The translations under genes and the position numbers were made by a program. The notes below the pieces were generated by a model that was given only the letters and a program-made list of their open reading frames with translations, was not told the origin of the DNA and searched no databases. From Saprospiraceae bacterium (GTDB lineage Bacteria > Bacteroidota > Bacteroidia > Chitinophagales > Saprospiraceae): a DNA stretch of 64,000 bases. Location of the stretch: positions 558,001 to 622,000 of the forward strand of contig JAHDCU010000001.1 of assembly GCA_020629715.1 (NCBI GenBank), in the 5' to 3' direction. Each line of letters starts with the position of its first letter. The first letter of the stretch is position 1. Of this stretch, positions 54,350 through 61,629 are shown in pieces.

Positions 54350-54659
54350 CAATCTCATATTGAACTGCTTCTAATACGCCTTCGGTTGTCCCTTCAATTT
54401 TTGATAATGTACAACTTACGTTGCCCGTTTGATGATGTTGGGGCTTTTGTCTTTGATTAAAAAAGTCTTCACTATCTGAAAAACCACAGTTATTGTAAAG
54501 TCCGTCAATGTGATCATCTGATACACCGACCATAATGAAATATTCTCTTAACAGTATGTAGTCTGATTTTTGTGCATTATTAGAAATTATCTTATCACAA
54601 ACATTTTTCAAGTCCTTCATGTACTCCAATAAAGCATCTTGTTTAGTTGTCTTATCCAT
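54327..54659 (-). CDS. Small soluble passenger protein, unknown function
   Basis: A 110-residue protein, helical at both ends, with an internal QKPQHHQTGNVSC segment. No family is recognised. It follows the membrane protein gene by one base on the same strand (TGA, one base, ATG), so the two are probably coupled. It overlaps the convergent HTH gene by 23 bp. Confidence 0.55.
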   Translation of the reverse strand: MDKTTKQDALLEYMKDLKNVCDKIISNNAQKSDYILLREYFIMVGVSDDHIDGLYNNCGFSDSEDFFNQRQKPQHHQTGNVSCTLSKIEGTTEGVLEAVQYEIARLNQVC

Positions 54660-54660
54660 A

Positions 54661-55101
54661 TCAATTAATTTTAGAATAATGCTTTACTATATCATTTACT
54701 TTAAGTTCGCCTAATCCTAATAACGTATTATGCTTAGCTTTAATTCCCTCTACTAAGTCAGATGCTTGACTTTCAAGTTCTTCAATTCGATCTTTATACG
54801 TTTTAAAGTTATCATTTATTTCCTCTATTGCAGTTGATTTTGCAATATTCTGTTGTTTCCAAGTTAGAAATAGTATTACTGCTATAATTAAACCACCGTA
54901 TACGGGTATAGTTCTTTGCATTACAGTAACCATTCCTTCTAATCGCGACATTTTGATCAATAAAGCATCGTATTCCGTATCATTTTGACAAATCAAAGCA
55001 TAATCAACACTGGTTAAGGGATTAATCTGGCAACAAGACCAGTAGAATACAAAACCTATTACAAGAATTAAAATCAAAATAAGAATACGCTGCAACCACA
55101 T
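54661..55101 (-). CDS. Two-TM coiled-coil passenger protein
   Basis: A 146-residue membrane protein with TM segments at about residues 4-24 and 63-81, Cys residues in the first TM end (SCCQIN), and a coiled-coil tail (about 88-125, STAIEEINDNFKTYKDRIEELESQ). It is the first gene of a minus-strand pair at the right end of the transposon. A 20-bp palindrome covers its candidate -7 box. Function unknown. Confidence 0.6.
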   Translation of the reverse strand: MWLQRILILILILVIGFVFYWSCCQINPLTSVDYALICQNDTEYDALLIKMSRLEGMVTVMQRTIPVYGGLIIAVILFLTWKQQNIAKSTAIEEINDNFKTYKDRIEELESQASDLVEGIKAKHNTLLGLGELKVNDIVKHYSKIN

Positions 55102-55113
55102 CTAATGAAATCT

Positions 55114-55133
55114 TTAACTTTAGTCAAAGTTAA
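55114..55133 (-). promoter_or_regulatory. Palindrome over candidate -7 of the passenger pair
   Basis: TTAACTTT-AGTC-AAAGTTAA, perfect 8-bp arms. The minus-strand -7 candidate TAACTTTG (55125-55132) lies inside the right arm. A repressor bound here would block the promoter; the small HTH protein at 54053 is a candidate. Confidence 0.45.
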
Positions 55134-55159
55134 GTAATTATATATTATCATTAACCCAC

Positions 55160-55184
55160 TGGGTTACACAGATATATCAGTGCC
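55160..55184 (-). repeat. Right terminal inverted repeat of the transposon
   Basis: Exact reverse complement of 51699-51723; flanked outside by TTAATTAA (55185-55192), as is the left end. Confidence 0.9.
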
Positions 55185-55223
55185 TTAATTAATATCTAAT
55201 CATTATTCATTAATAACTTGGGG

Positions 55224-55805
55224 CTACACAATAATCTGACCTTCCTCTTTATTTCCATAGGTTTTATGAATTCCCGTATGGAAACGATAACCTGAGTACC
55301 AAGCAAGTACTGCATCGTATTGATGCCAATTCTGGATCGTTTCAACTCTATAAGGAAGCATAGCTTGTAGCACATTCACCGCATCCAGATTAAATTTCAC
55401 CTTTTTGCCGTAGTGAGCCGCAATTGAATCTGTTTGCCGGACTAGTGCCCCTGGATAAGTTTCATAAAATGTGACATCATATTTTCTCCATAACTGTGTT
55501 GAAAGTCGAATTGCCCTCGCCGTCAGTCCACCCAAAAACATGGGCGACATTGCTCCTAGTTCTCGATCACAGGGTCTGTAAAAGTATGAATCCCCTTCTT
55601 TTGAGATCAAAGATAACGGCAATGATAGTGGAGCATCTATAAATACAATCTCAGGTTGTCGTTCACTGAAAAAGTTGGATATAAAAGCATCCGCATCCTT
55701 TTTCTTATCAGATTGTACAAGCTTCAAAATTTGATTATCTAGATAACAAATAGCCGTAGTGCCGGCCATCTTAGAACCATAATCAATACCTATCCATGAT
55801 GACAT
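55224..55805 (-). CDS. DUF429-like protein (RNase H-fold)
   Basis: A 193-residue protein: IGIDYGSKMAGTTAI at the start, VFIDAPLSLP (about residues 54-63), RPCDRELGA...GLTARAIRLS and FYETYPGAL. This pattern matches DUF429 (PF04250), predicted RNase H-like nuclease fold with acidic residues at Asp8 and Asp57. The transposon is inserted just 32 bp past its stop, so its terminator may have been displaced. Its start codon overlaps the SDR stop by one base. Confidence 0.75.
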   Translation of the reverse strand: MSSWIGIDYGSKMAGTTAICYLDNQILKLVQSDKKKDADAFISNFFSERQPEIVFIDAPLSLPLSLISKEGDSYFYRPCDRELGAMSPMFLGGLTARAIRLSTQLWRKYDVTFYETYPGALVRQTDSIAAHYGKKVKFNLDAVNVLQAMLPYRVETIQNWHQYDAVLAWYSGYRFHTGIHKTYGNKEEGQIIV

Positions 55806-56488
55806 TATACTCTAACGCTTGACATACCCCCGTCTACGCTAATGACCTGACCAGTGATCCAAGTAGCTTCCTCACTCAATAAAAATTTGCACATAGCGGC
55901 AATATCTTTGGCCTCCCCTACTCGCTTTAGCGGATGTCGTTTTGCACTTGCTTCTTTACGCTCTTCACTATTTAAAATCTTAGAAGCCAAAGGAGTGTCT
56001 ACCAGCGATGGAGCAATACAATTGACTCTTATCTTGGGTGCAAACTCTGCAGCTAGCGATCGAGTAAGTCCTTCGAGAGCCCCCTTGGCTGATGATATAG
56101 AACTATGAAATGGCATCCCTTGCTGAACAGCGACCGTACTGAAAAATACAACAGATGGATTTTCCGATTTTTTAAGCCCTTTAAGACATTGTTTCAGAGT
56201 TTGTACGGCACCAAAAAAATTGATTTCCATCTCTTCTCTAAATTGCTCCATTCTCATGGACCGGAAAGGCTTCAAGCTTATAGTTCCTGGACAATATATA
56301 AACCCATCAATGGACTCAGGAAGTGAATGAATATCTCCTGCAGTCATGACGTCATATACTTCATGCTCTCCAGCACTAGATGCAGTACGAGACAAGCCTA
56401 GAACATGGTGACCTTCCCTGACCAATTGCTCCGCAAGCTGAGCGCCAATACCAGAACTAGCTCCAACGATTATATAATTTTTAGCCAT
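55805..56488 (-). CDS. SDR-family oxidoreductase lacking the catalytic Tyr
   Basis: A 227-residue short-chain dehydrogenase/reductase. The cofactor loop GASSGIGAQLAEQL and the C-terminal ITGQVISVDGG end are intact. The active site usually reads Y-x3-K; here FHSSISSAKGALEGL has Ile four residues before Lys, so the Tyr is missing. The rest of the family signature (SLAAEFAPKIRVNCIAPS) is kept. This suggests a subfamily with altered or no redox activity. It overlaps the DUF6435 gene by 8 bp. Confidence 0.8.
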   Translation of the reverse strand: MAKNYIIVGASSGIGAQLAEQLVREGHHVLGLSRTASSAGEHEVYDVMTAGDIHSLPESIDGFIYCPGTISLKPFRSMRMEQFREEMEINFFGAVQTLKQCLKGLKKSENPSVVFFSTVAVQQGMPFHSSISSAKGALEGLTRSLAAEFAPKIRVNCIAPSLVDTPLASKILNSEERKEASAKRHPLKRVGEAKDIAAMCKFLLSEEATWITGQVISVDGGMSSVRV

Positions 56489-56660
56489 TTTGAGCAGCTT
56501 TTAGTTCATCGATTTTTTTCAAAATTCCTTCTGATCTATCTATCACTCTGGCGTATTCCTTGAGATCACCTGATCGTTGGACATGCATGGCATGCTCCAT
56601 GATCTCGCGATACTCTTTTTCTAGTTTCTTGATAGGGTCTTTTTTGAATAGTCCAAACAT
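56481..56660 (-). CDS. DUF6435-family small protein
   Basis: A 59-residue protein (ATG at 56660; an in-frame ATG lies at 56681) beginning MFGLFKKDPIKKLEKEYREI and continuing with EHAMHVQRSGDLKEYARV, matching DUF6435. It forms two basic helices. It overlaps the SDR gene start by 8 bp and is likely in the same transcript. Function unknown. Confidence 0.7.
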   Translation of the reverse strand: MFGLFKKDPIKKLEKEYREIMEHAMHVQRSGDLKEYARVIDRSEGILKKIDELKAAQNG

Positions 56661-56761
56661 GTTCTTATTATTTATACTCATAACACTTGCTTGAACTATT
56701 AGTTGATTAAACCTTACACATGAGAATACAAAATTTCTAACCTAAGCATTTATGAATTCGT

Positions 56762-56803
56762 TAAAAAAGTTAGGAACCACTCCTTATGTAAATAGTTCCT
56801 AAC
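56762..56803 (-). terminator. Rho-independent terminator
   Basis: On the minus strand GTTAGGAAC pairs with GTTCCTAAC over 17 nt, followed by six T. It ends the transcript of the gene at 56817. Confidence 0.65.
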
Positions 56804-56816
56804 TTACATTATAATG

Positions 56817-57221
56817 CTAATCGTTTACACATTTTAAACCCAGATACTTTCTTCTGAATAATGTAATACCTAGAAAATAAATGAATCCTAAAACTATTGC
56901 GATGTACTTAAAAAGAGGGTTTTCAACAAAAAATGAAAGGAAAAGTAAAATAAGTGCTAAATAACACGATAAAGCTATATACTCATTTACTCTTACGTCA
57001 AAGCTGACTTCATCTTTCGAAGTAAAATTAAGATTAAAAACATCGGAAGAACACCAATCTACCTCCGCCTTTATAAGAGAATTTTTAAGAGAATTTTCGT
57101 CTACCAAAATTTCTATAGTTTGGTTGTAACCAATCTTCTTTTTAACACCATTAACTGAAATTTCATAATTGCGAATAAGGTCAAAAGGAATACCAACTCT
57201 ATTAACTACTATTTTTCTCAT
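56817..57221 (-). CDS. Membrane protein with N-terminal soluble part, unknown function
   Basis: A 134-residue protein: about 80 soluble residues with strand-like segments, then two TM segments (about 85-104 and 108-125) and a short basic end. It starts one base after the lipoprotein gene at 57223, so translation is likely coupled. No family recognised; the pair may work together. Confidence 0.55.
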   Translation of the reverse strand: MRKIVVNRVGIPFDLIRNYEISVNGVKKKIGYNQTIEILVDENSLKNSLIKAEVDWCSSDVFNLNFTSKDEVSFDVRVNEYIALSCYLALILLFLSFFVENPLFKYIAIVLGFIYFLGITLFRRKYLGLKCVND

Positions 57222-57222
57222 T

Positions 57223-57957
57223 TTAGTTAAGATTTTTCCAAAAATACCATGTGTGGTATGCGGTAGCTATTCCTTGAAGAGCAACTTGATCATCTTCAAA
57301 AGAATTTTCAGCTATACTGATCTTCTCCAAAAGATTTACCTCATCAGCTGCTTTGAAGGAATTTTCCAATTCTGAGTATAAATTTTTATGCTCATTAGGA
57401 ATTGAAATTCGTTCCCCACTATTTATCCTATCCATAGTAGTCACAATTGCATTTTTGAAACTATCTGAAAAATGAAATTCGTTAAACCTCTCTCTACTTT
57501 TTAAATCGTTTATCATAAAGTCATAATATTCTTCTGAAGTATTTAAGTTGCTTCGATTCAGAATTAATTTATGTAACAGCTCATTGTGTAAGACTCCAAT
57601 CGAATTAAAAGAATTTGATTCTCTGTCTAAAGAGTAAATTGTATTTAATGAATCAACATATCCAGAATTATCAGCATGAGAAATTTTATTTTGAGCATTA
57701 TACTCTCGTACAGATCTGTAAGCGCCCACGACTGCACCTCCTACGGCAGCACCCATAGGACCCGCAACTGCTCCACCAACTCCACCTCCTTCCAACATAC
57801 CTAATAAGTCTTCAGAAATACACCACCAGCAAGAACGAAAATCTAACTCATTGTCCGATTGATCAATTATATCTTCAACTTGAGGAAATTCAGCTTCGTC
57901 CTCATTACAACTAAATAGAACAACTACAGAGATTAATAACAATAAAAAATATTTCAT
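57223..57957 (-). CDS. Lipoprotein with glycine-zipper segment
   Basis: A 244-residue lipoprotein (Cys17 in LLFSCNEDE). Residues 43-46 are CWWC, a CxxC pair, and about 53-80 form a glycine-zipper-like stretch (MLEGGGVGGAVAGPMG then AAVGGAVVGAY) able to lie in a membrane. The C-terminal 160 residues are helical and acidic. Gly-zipper-bearing surface lipoproteins occur in bacteriocin-type or membrane-inserting proteins, but that is only suggested by pattern. Divergent from the LysR gene. Confidence 0.62.
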   Translation of the reverse strand: MKYFLLLLISVVVLFSCNEDEAEFPQVEDIIDQSDNELDFRSCWWCISEDLLGMLEGGGVGGAVAGPMGAAVGGAVVGAYRSVREYNAQNKISHADNSGYVDSLNTIYSLDRESNSFNSIGVLHNELLHKLILNRSNLNTSEEYYDFMINDLKSRERFNEFHFSDSFKNAIVTTMDRINSGERISIPNEHKNLYSELENSFKAADEVNLLEKISIAENSFEDDQVALQGIATAYHTWYFWKNLN

Positions 57958-58017
57958 TTCTTAATTTTTGTGTTTACGCCTTAACCTTTTAAATGGGTGG
58001 TTAACACTTCATATGCG

Positions 58018-58036
58018 ATTACAATTATTATGTAAT
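58018..58036. promoter_or_regulatory. Inverted repeat, candidate LysR site 1
   Basis: ATTACA-N7-TGTAAT, a 19-bp inverted repeat that contains the T-N11-A core of LysR-type sites. It lies 61 bp upstream of the glycine-zipper lipoprotein start. Confidence 0.35.
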
Positions 58037-58109
58037 AAACCCAATGTTTCAGTTGCAACTTCTGAAGGCAAATCTAAGTAGTAATTTTCATTAATAAATT
58101 TTATATTTA

Positions 58110-58124
58110 TTATGTATAACATAA
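58110..58124. promoter_or_regulatory. Inverted repeat, candidate LysR site 2
   Basis: TTATGT-ATA-ACATAA, perfect 6-bp arms, 39 bp upstream of the LysR start; T-N11-A core present. Confidence 0.4.
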
Positions 58125-58162
58125 ATAATATTTATAGACATACTTAATAACCACAACAACTC

Positions 58163-59053
58163 ATGAATTTTACTCTTCAACAACTAATAATCTTTCTTAC
58201 TGTCTATCGACAAAAAAGCATTTCTAAAGCAGCAGAAATACTTTACCTAACACAACCCGCTATTTCCATACAAATGAAAAAATTTCAATCACAATTTAGC
58301 TTACCTCTTACGGAGGTAATCGGAAAAAAACTTCATTTCACGGACTTCGGCAAAAACATTGCCTACCTAGCTATGGATACAATTAATGCGGCTGAGCATA
58401 TCAAATACAAGTCCTATGAGTATAAAAATTTAACAGCTGGTGAACTAAAAATATCTTGCGCATCTACAGCTAAATACTTAATTCCTTACTTCCTTAAAGG
58501 CTTCTTGCATAAATATCCCAGCATCGATCTTTCCCTTGACGTCTCGAATAAAACACGTGTAATACAGAATCTTAAAGAAAATTTAATAGACTTTGCGATT
58601 GTCTCAGTAGCTCCCTTAGATTTAGAAATAGAGAAAGAGGGGCTTGTAGAAAATAAAATCTATCTAGTAAATAACAAACCAGATATAGATGAAGATGATC
58701 CTATAATTTTACGGGAAAATGGCTCTGCTACTAGAGCAGCAGCAGTTAAATACTTTAATTTGACTGGAAAGAGAAAACAACTTCAGCTAACTTCTAATGA
58801 AGCTGTAAAACAAGCCGTCTTAGCAGGACTAGGTTATTCCATTATACCCATAATAAGTATGAAAAATGAACTCTCATTAGGTCAACTTTTTATAATAAAA
58901 CGAGATGGATTACCAATTATTAATGACTGGAATATCATATGGAGAAAAGATAAAAAACTCACAGCCGTGGCTAGTGCTTTTTTAGAATACATAAAATCAG
59001 AGAAGAAAAGCATCACTACAAAACACTTCTCATGGTGGGAGGGCATTTGTTAA
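58163..59053 (+). CDS. LysR-family transcriptional regulator
   Basis: A 296-residue regulator: N-terminal winged helix-turn-helix (about 1-60; QQLIIFLTVYRQKSISKAAEILYLTQPAISIQMKKF) and a C-terminal substrate-binding domain (about 90-290) of CbbR/CysB type. It is divergent from the glycine-zipper lipoprotein pair, across a 205-bp region with two inverted repeats. LysR proteins usually regulate a divergent neighbour, so the lipoprotein pair is the best candidate target. Inducer unknown. Confidence 0.9.
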   Translation: MNFTLQQLIIFLTVYRQKSISKAAEILYLTQPAISIQMKKFQSQFSLPLTEVIGKKLHFTDFGKNIAYLAMDTINAAEHIKYKSYEYKNLTAGELKISCASTAKYLIPYFLKGFLHKYPSIDLSLDVSNKTRVIQNLKENLIDFAIVSVAPLDLEIEKEGLVENKIYLVNNKPDIDEDDPIILRENGSATRAAAVKYFNLTGKRKQLQLTSNEAVKQAVLAGLGYSIIPIISMKNELSLGQLFIIKRDGLPIINDWNIIWRKDKKLTAVASAFLEYIKSEKKSITTKHFSWWEGIC

Positions 59054-59085
59054 TTATATTTTTATTACCTGTAAAGTCGTTTTAC

Positions 59086-60843
59086 TTACCAATTATTACG
59101 CTTGCCGCGACCACCTTTATGACGCTTTTTACCTCGTCCGCTTTTCCCACCTTTTTTACCACCTCGACCCCCACTAGATGATTTAGACTTAGGTTGAGCG
59201 ACTTCAATTCTTACCTTAAGTCCTTTATAGGTGCATTTTGCAAATGCTTTGAGCGCAGCATCTTCAAACTTTCTATCTAATTCGAAAAAGCTAAAACCCT
59301 TAAGCAGTTCTATTTCACCTATTTCTACGCCTTTTTGAGGGAGCGTATTATTGATGAGATCCAGCATTGATTTAGGATTCATCTTATGGAGCTTACCAAG
59401 ATTGATAAAAAATCTAGTAAAGTCTACATCACTATCTCCACGTTTAGATCTGCGATCACGATCACGACCACCATCTTCATTTCTGCCTTTTTTATCTCTT
59501 CGATCTTTGACCGTACTTCGGTCATTGATATCCCGAGCACCTTTATAGTAGTCCAAAAAGCGATTGAACTCAATGGAAACAAACCTTTTAAGTATATCCT
59601 CTTGAGATAGTTCGCTTAGCTTTTCTTCTATTGCAGGCAAAAACTGTTTGATCTCGGCTTCGTTAACCTCCGTATTGACTACTTTATCGATATAATTAAA
59701 GAGTTGTTTCTCACAGATCTCCTTACCTGATGGTAGTTCTTTTTTGATAAAGTCCTTTCCTATCATTTTCTCAAAACCTCGGATTCTTGATAAGTCTCTA
59801 CGCTCCAAAATAGCGATCGAGGAACCACTCTTTCCTGCACGTCCTGTACGACCAGATCTATGGACATACACTTCTCTATCGTCAGGTAACTTGTAGTTGA
59901 TGACATGAGTGAGATCATTTACATCAAGTCCTCTTGCGGCTACGTCCGTTGCTACAAGTAATCGTAATTGACGTTTTCTAAACTTCTGCATGACGTAATC
60001 TCGCTGAGCTTGAGATAAATCTCCGTGAAGCGCATCAGAATTGTAGCCATCTTCTGTAAGCTTTGCTGCTATCTCTTTCGTCTCAGCACGAGTACGACAA
60101 AAAACTATACCATAGACCTGAGGATTCATATCCACGATTCGCTTGAGGGCATCATATCGGTCTCTATAGTGGACTTGATAGTAACTATGGTCTACGTTTT
60201 CGGCACTTATATTTTTCCTCCCGATAGTAACTTCTACTGGGTTGGAAAGATAGTTATCGGCTATTTTTTTTATCTCTCCAGCAAGTGTTGCTGAAAACAA
60301 TAAAGTCTTTTTATCATCAGGGGTTGTTTCCAAAATTTCATTTAGATCATCTTGAAAACCCATCGATAGCATTTCATCAGCCTCATCGAGCACCAACCAC
60401 TGCACATCGGATACATCTAATTTTTTTCTCTTGATGAGATCTAATGTTCGTCCTGGAGTACCTACTATGATTTGTGGCTTATTTCTTAGCCCTTTGATCT
60501 GATTAGTGATAGCTGTCCCACCGTATACAGAGAGCTGATCTATACCTTTAGAATACTTAGTAAATTTATCAATATCATTACCGATCTGTATACACAATTC
60601 TCTTGTAGGACTTAAGATTAGTGCCTGCGGTTTTTTGCTATGAGGCTCACAATGATGTAAAATCGGCAAACTAAATGCCGCTGTTTTTCCAGTACCTGTC
60701 TGAGCAAGTGCAATCATATCTTGAGGCTCATCCAGTAGATGCGTCAGTGACTGTACTTGTACGGGTGTGGGGGTCTCAAATCCAATTGCTTCAAGTGCTT
60801 TTTGAATATTAGGATTGAGATCAAAATCTTTAAATGATTGCAT
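59086..60843 (-). CDS. DEAD-box RNA helicase with DbpA-like domain
   Basis: A 585-residue DEAD-box helicase. Motifs: Walker A AQTGTGKT, PTRELCIQI, GTPGR, DEADEMLSMGF, SATLAGEI and HRSGRTGRAGK. A DbpA-type RNA-binding domain (about 470-550; FINLGKLHKMNPKSMLDLIN) and a Gly/Arg/Lys-rich tail (about 555-585) follow, giving RNA-clamping capacity as in DeaD/CsdA. Cold-adaptive or ribosome-assembly roles are typical of this group. Confidence 0.94.
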   Translation of the reverse strand: MQSFKDFDLNPNIQKALEAIGFETPTPVQVQSLTHLLDEPQDMIALAQTGTGKTAAFSLPILHHCEPHSKKPQALILSPTRELCIQIGNDIDKFTKYSKGIDQLSVYGGTAITNQIKGLRNKPQIIVGTPGRTLDLIKRKKLDVSDVQWLVLDEADEMLSMGFQDDLNEILETTPDDKKTLLFSATLAGEIKKIADNYLSNPVEVTIGRKNISAENVDHSYYQVHYRDRYDALKRIVDMNPQVYGIVFCRTRAETKEIAAKLTEDGYNSDALHGDLSQAQRDYVMQKFRKRQLRLLVATDVAARGLDVNDLTHVINYKLPDDREVYVHRSGRTGRAGKSGSSIAILERRDLSRIRGFEKMIGKDFIKKELPSGKEICEKQLFNYIDKVVNTEVNEAEIKQFLPAIEEKLSELSQEDILKRFVSIEFNRFLDYYKGARDINDRSTVKDRRDKKGRNEDGGRDRDRRSKRGDSDVDFTRFFINLGKLHKMNPKSMLDLINNTLPQKGVEIGEIELLKGFSFFELDRKFEDAALKAFAKCTYKGLKVRIEVAQPKSKSSSGGRGGKKGGKSGRGKKRHKGGRGKRNNW

Positions 60844-60984
60844 AAACTGTATTGTGCCGCAAAGGAACGCATATTTATTGGCTTGAAGTGCCTAATTTCA
60901 CTATATCACAAGGTGATTTACACTTATGGCTATAAAAATTTGCATCGCCGGGCAACATAAAGGCTTCAAAAAGCACAATTACTA

Positions 60985-61629
60985 TTGATAGGTGAACATT
61001 GCCAGCTTAAAGAAGTTAGGAATACACCAAATGATCATAAATTGAAGGCAAGTAACTTGACTGTAAAATCTACCGACTTAAAGCTAATATCAGCGATACT
61101 GGAAGGTAATCGAGCGGCCTTTAATGAACTATATAATCTGTACGCCAAAGACTTTTTCTTAACATGTCTCCGTTATGCTAAGAATAGAGCTGATGCTGAA
61201 GATTACCTACAAGACGCCTTTGTTACTTTATACAAAGACCTCAAACAGTTTGATAGTAGTAAGGCGACATTCAAAACTTGGGCTAGACGAGTAGTAGTGA
61301 ACGTATGCCTACAGAAAGTAAGAAAAAGTTCGTTTAAAGTGATCATAGAAGATATTCAAAATCTAGTGCATTCCCCTGCAGGCAATCATATAAATCCTTT
61401 AGAGGAGTTGAGTCTAAAAGAGATGACAGCACTTATTTCTAATTTACCGTCTGGATATAGAACAGTATTTAATATGCATGTCATCGACGGATTTAGTCAT
61501 CAGGAAATCGCAGAATATCTTAATATAACAGCTAGTACTTCAAGAACACAGCTAATGAAAGCCAAGAAGCTTTTAAAAAAACAAATGCAATCGAAAGAGA
61601 GCTATCTCGCTGTACCTCAATATGGATAA
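60985..61629 (+). CDS. ECF RNA polymerase sigma factor
   Basis: A sigma-70 of about 180-214 residues with region 2 (AFNELYNLYAKDFFLTCLRY, ADAEDYLQDAFVTLYKDL) and region 4 (YRTVFNMHVIDGFSHQEIAEYLNITASTSRTQL). No ATG start is available; TTG at 60985 or 61042/61057 are options, so the N-terminus is uncertain. It overlaps the next gene by 8 bp (ATGGATAA), so that gene is likely its anti-sigma partner or effector. Confidence 0.88.
   Translation: MIGEHCQLKEVRNTPNDHKLKASNLTVKSTDLKLISAILEGNRAAFNELYNLYAKDFFLTCLRYAKNRADAEDYLQDAFVTLYKDLKQFDSSKATFKTWARRVVVNVCLQKVRKSSFKVIIEDIQNLVHSPAGNHINPLEELSLKEMTALISNLPSGYRTVFNMHVIDGFSHQEIAEYLNITASTSRTQLMKAKKLLKKQMQSKESYLAVPQYG

Larger units (their letters stand above)
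51699..55184 (+). mobile_element. IS1595-family (ISXO2-like) transposon with passenger genes
   Basis: A 3486-bp element. Both ends carry the same 25 bp in opposite orientation (51699-51723 and 55160-55184), starting GGCACTG, with no mismatch. Outside each end is TTAATTAA (51691-51698 and 55185-55192), an 8-bp target duplication, the size expected for IS1595. Because this 8-mer is itself palindromic, the 34-bp inverted match could in part be a longer inverted repeat; family habit supports the duplication view. Content: transposase on the plus strand and six small passenger ORFs. Passenger-carrying members of about 3.5-8 kb are known (ISNha5-like group). Confidence 0.88.
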
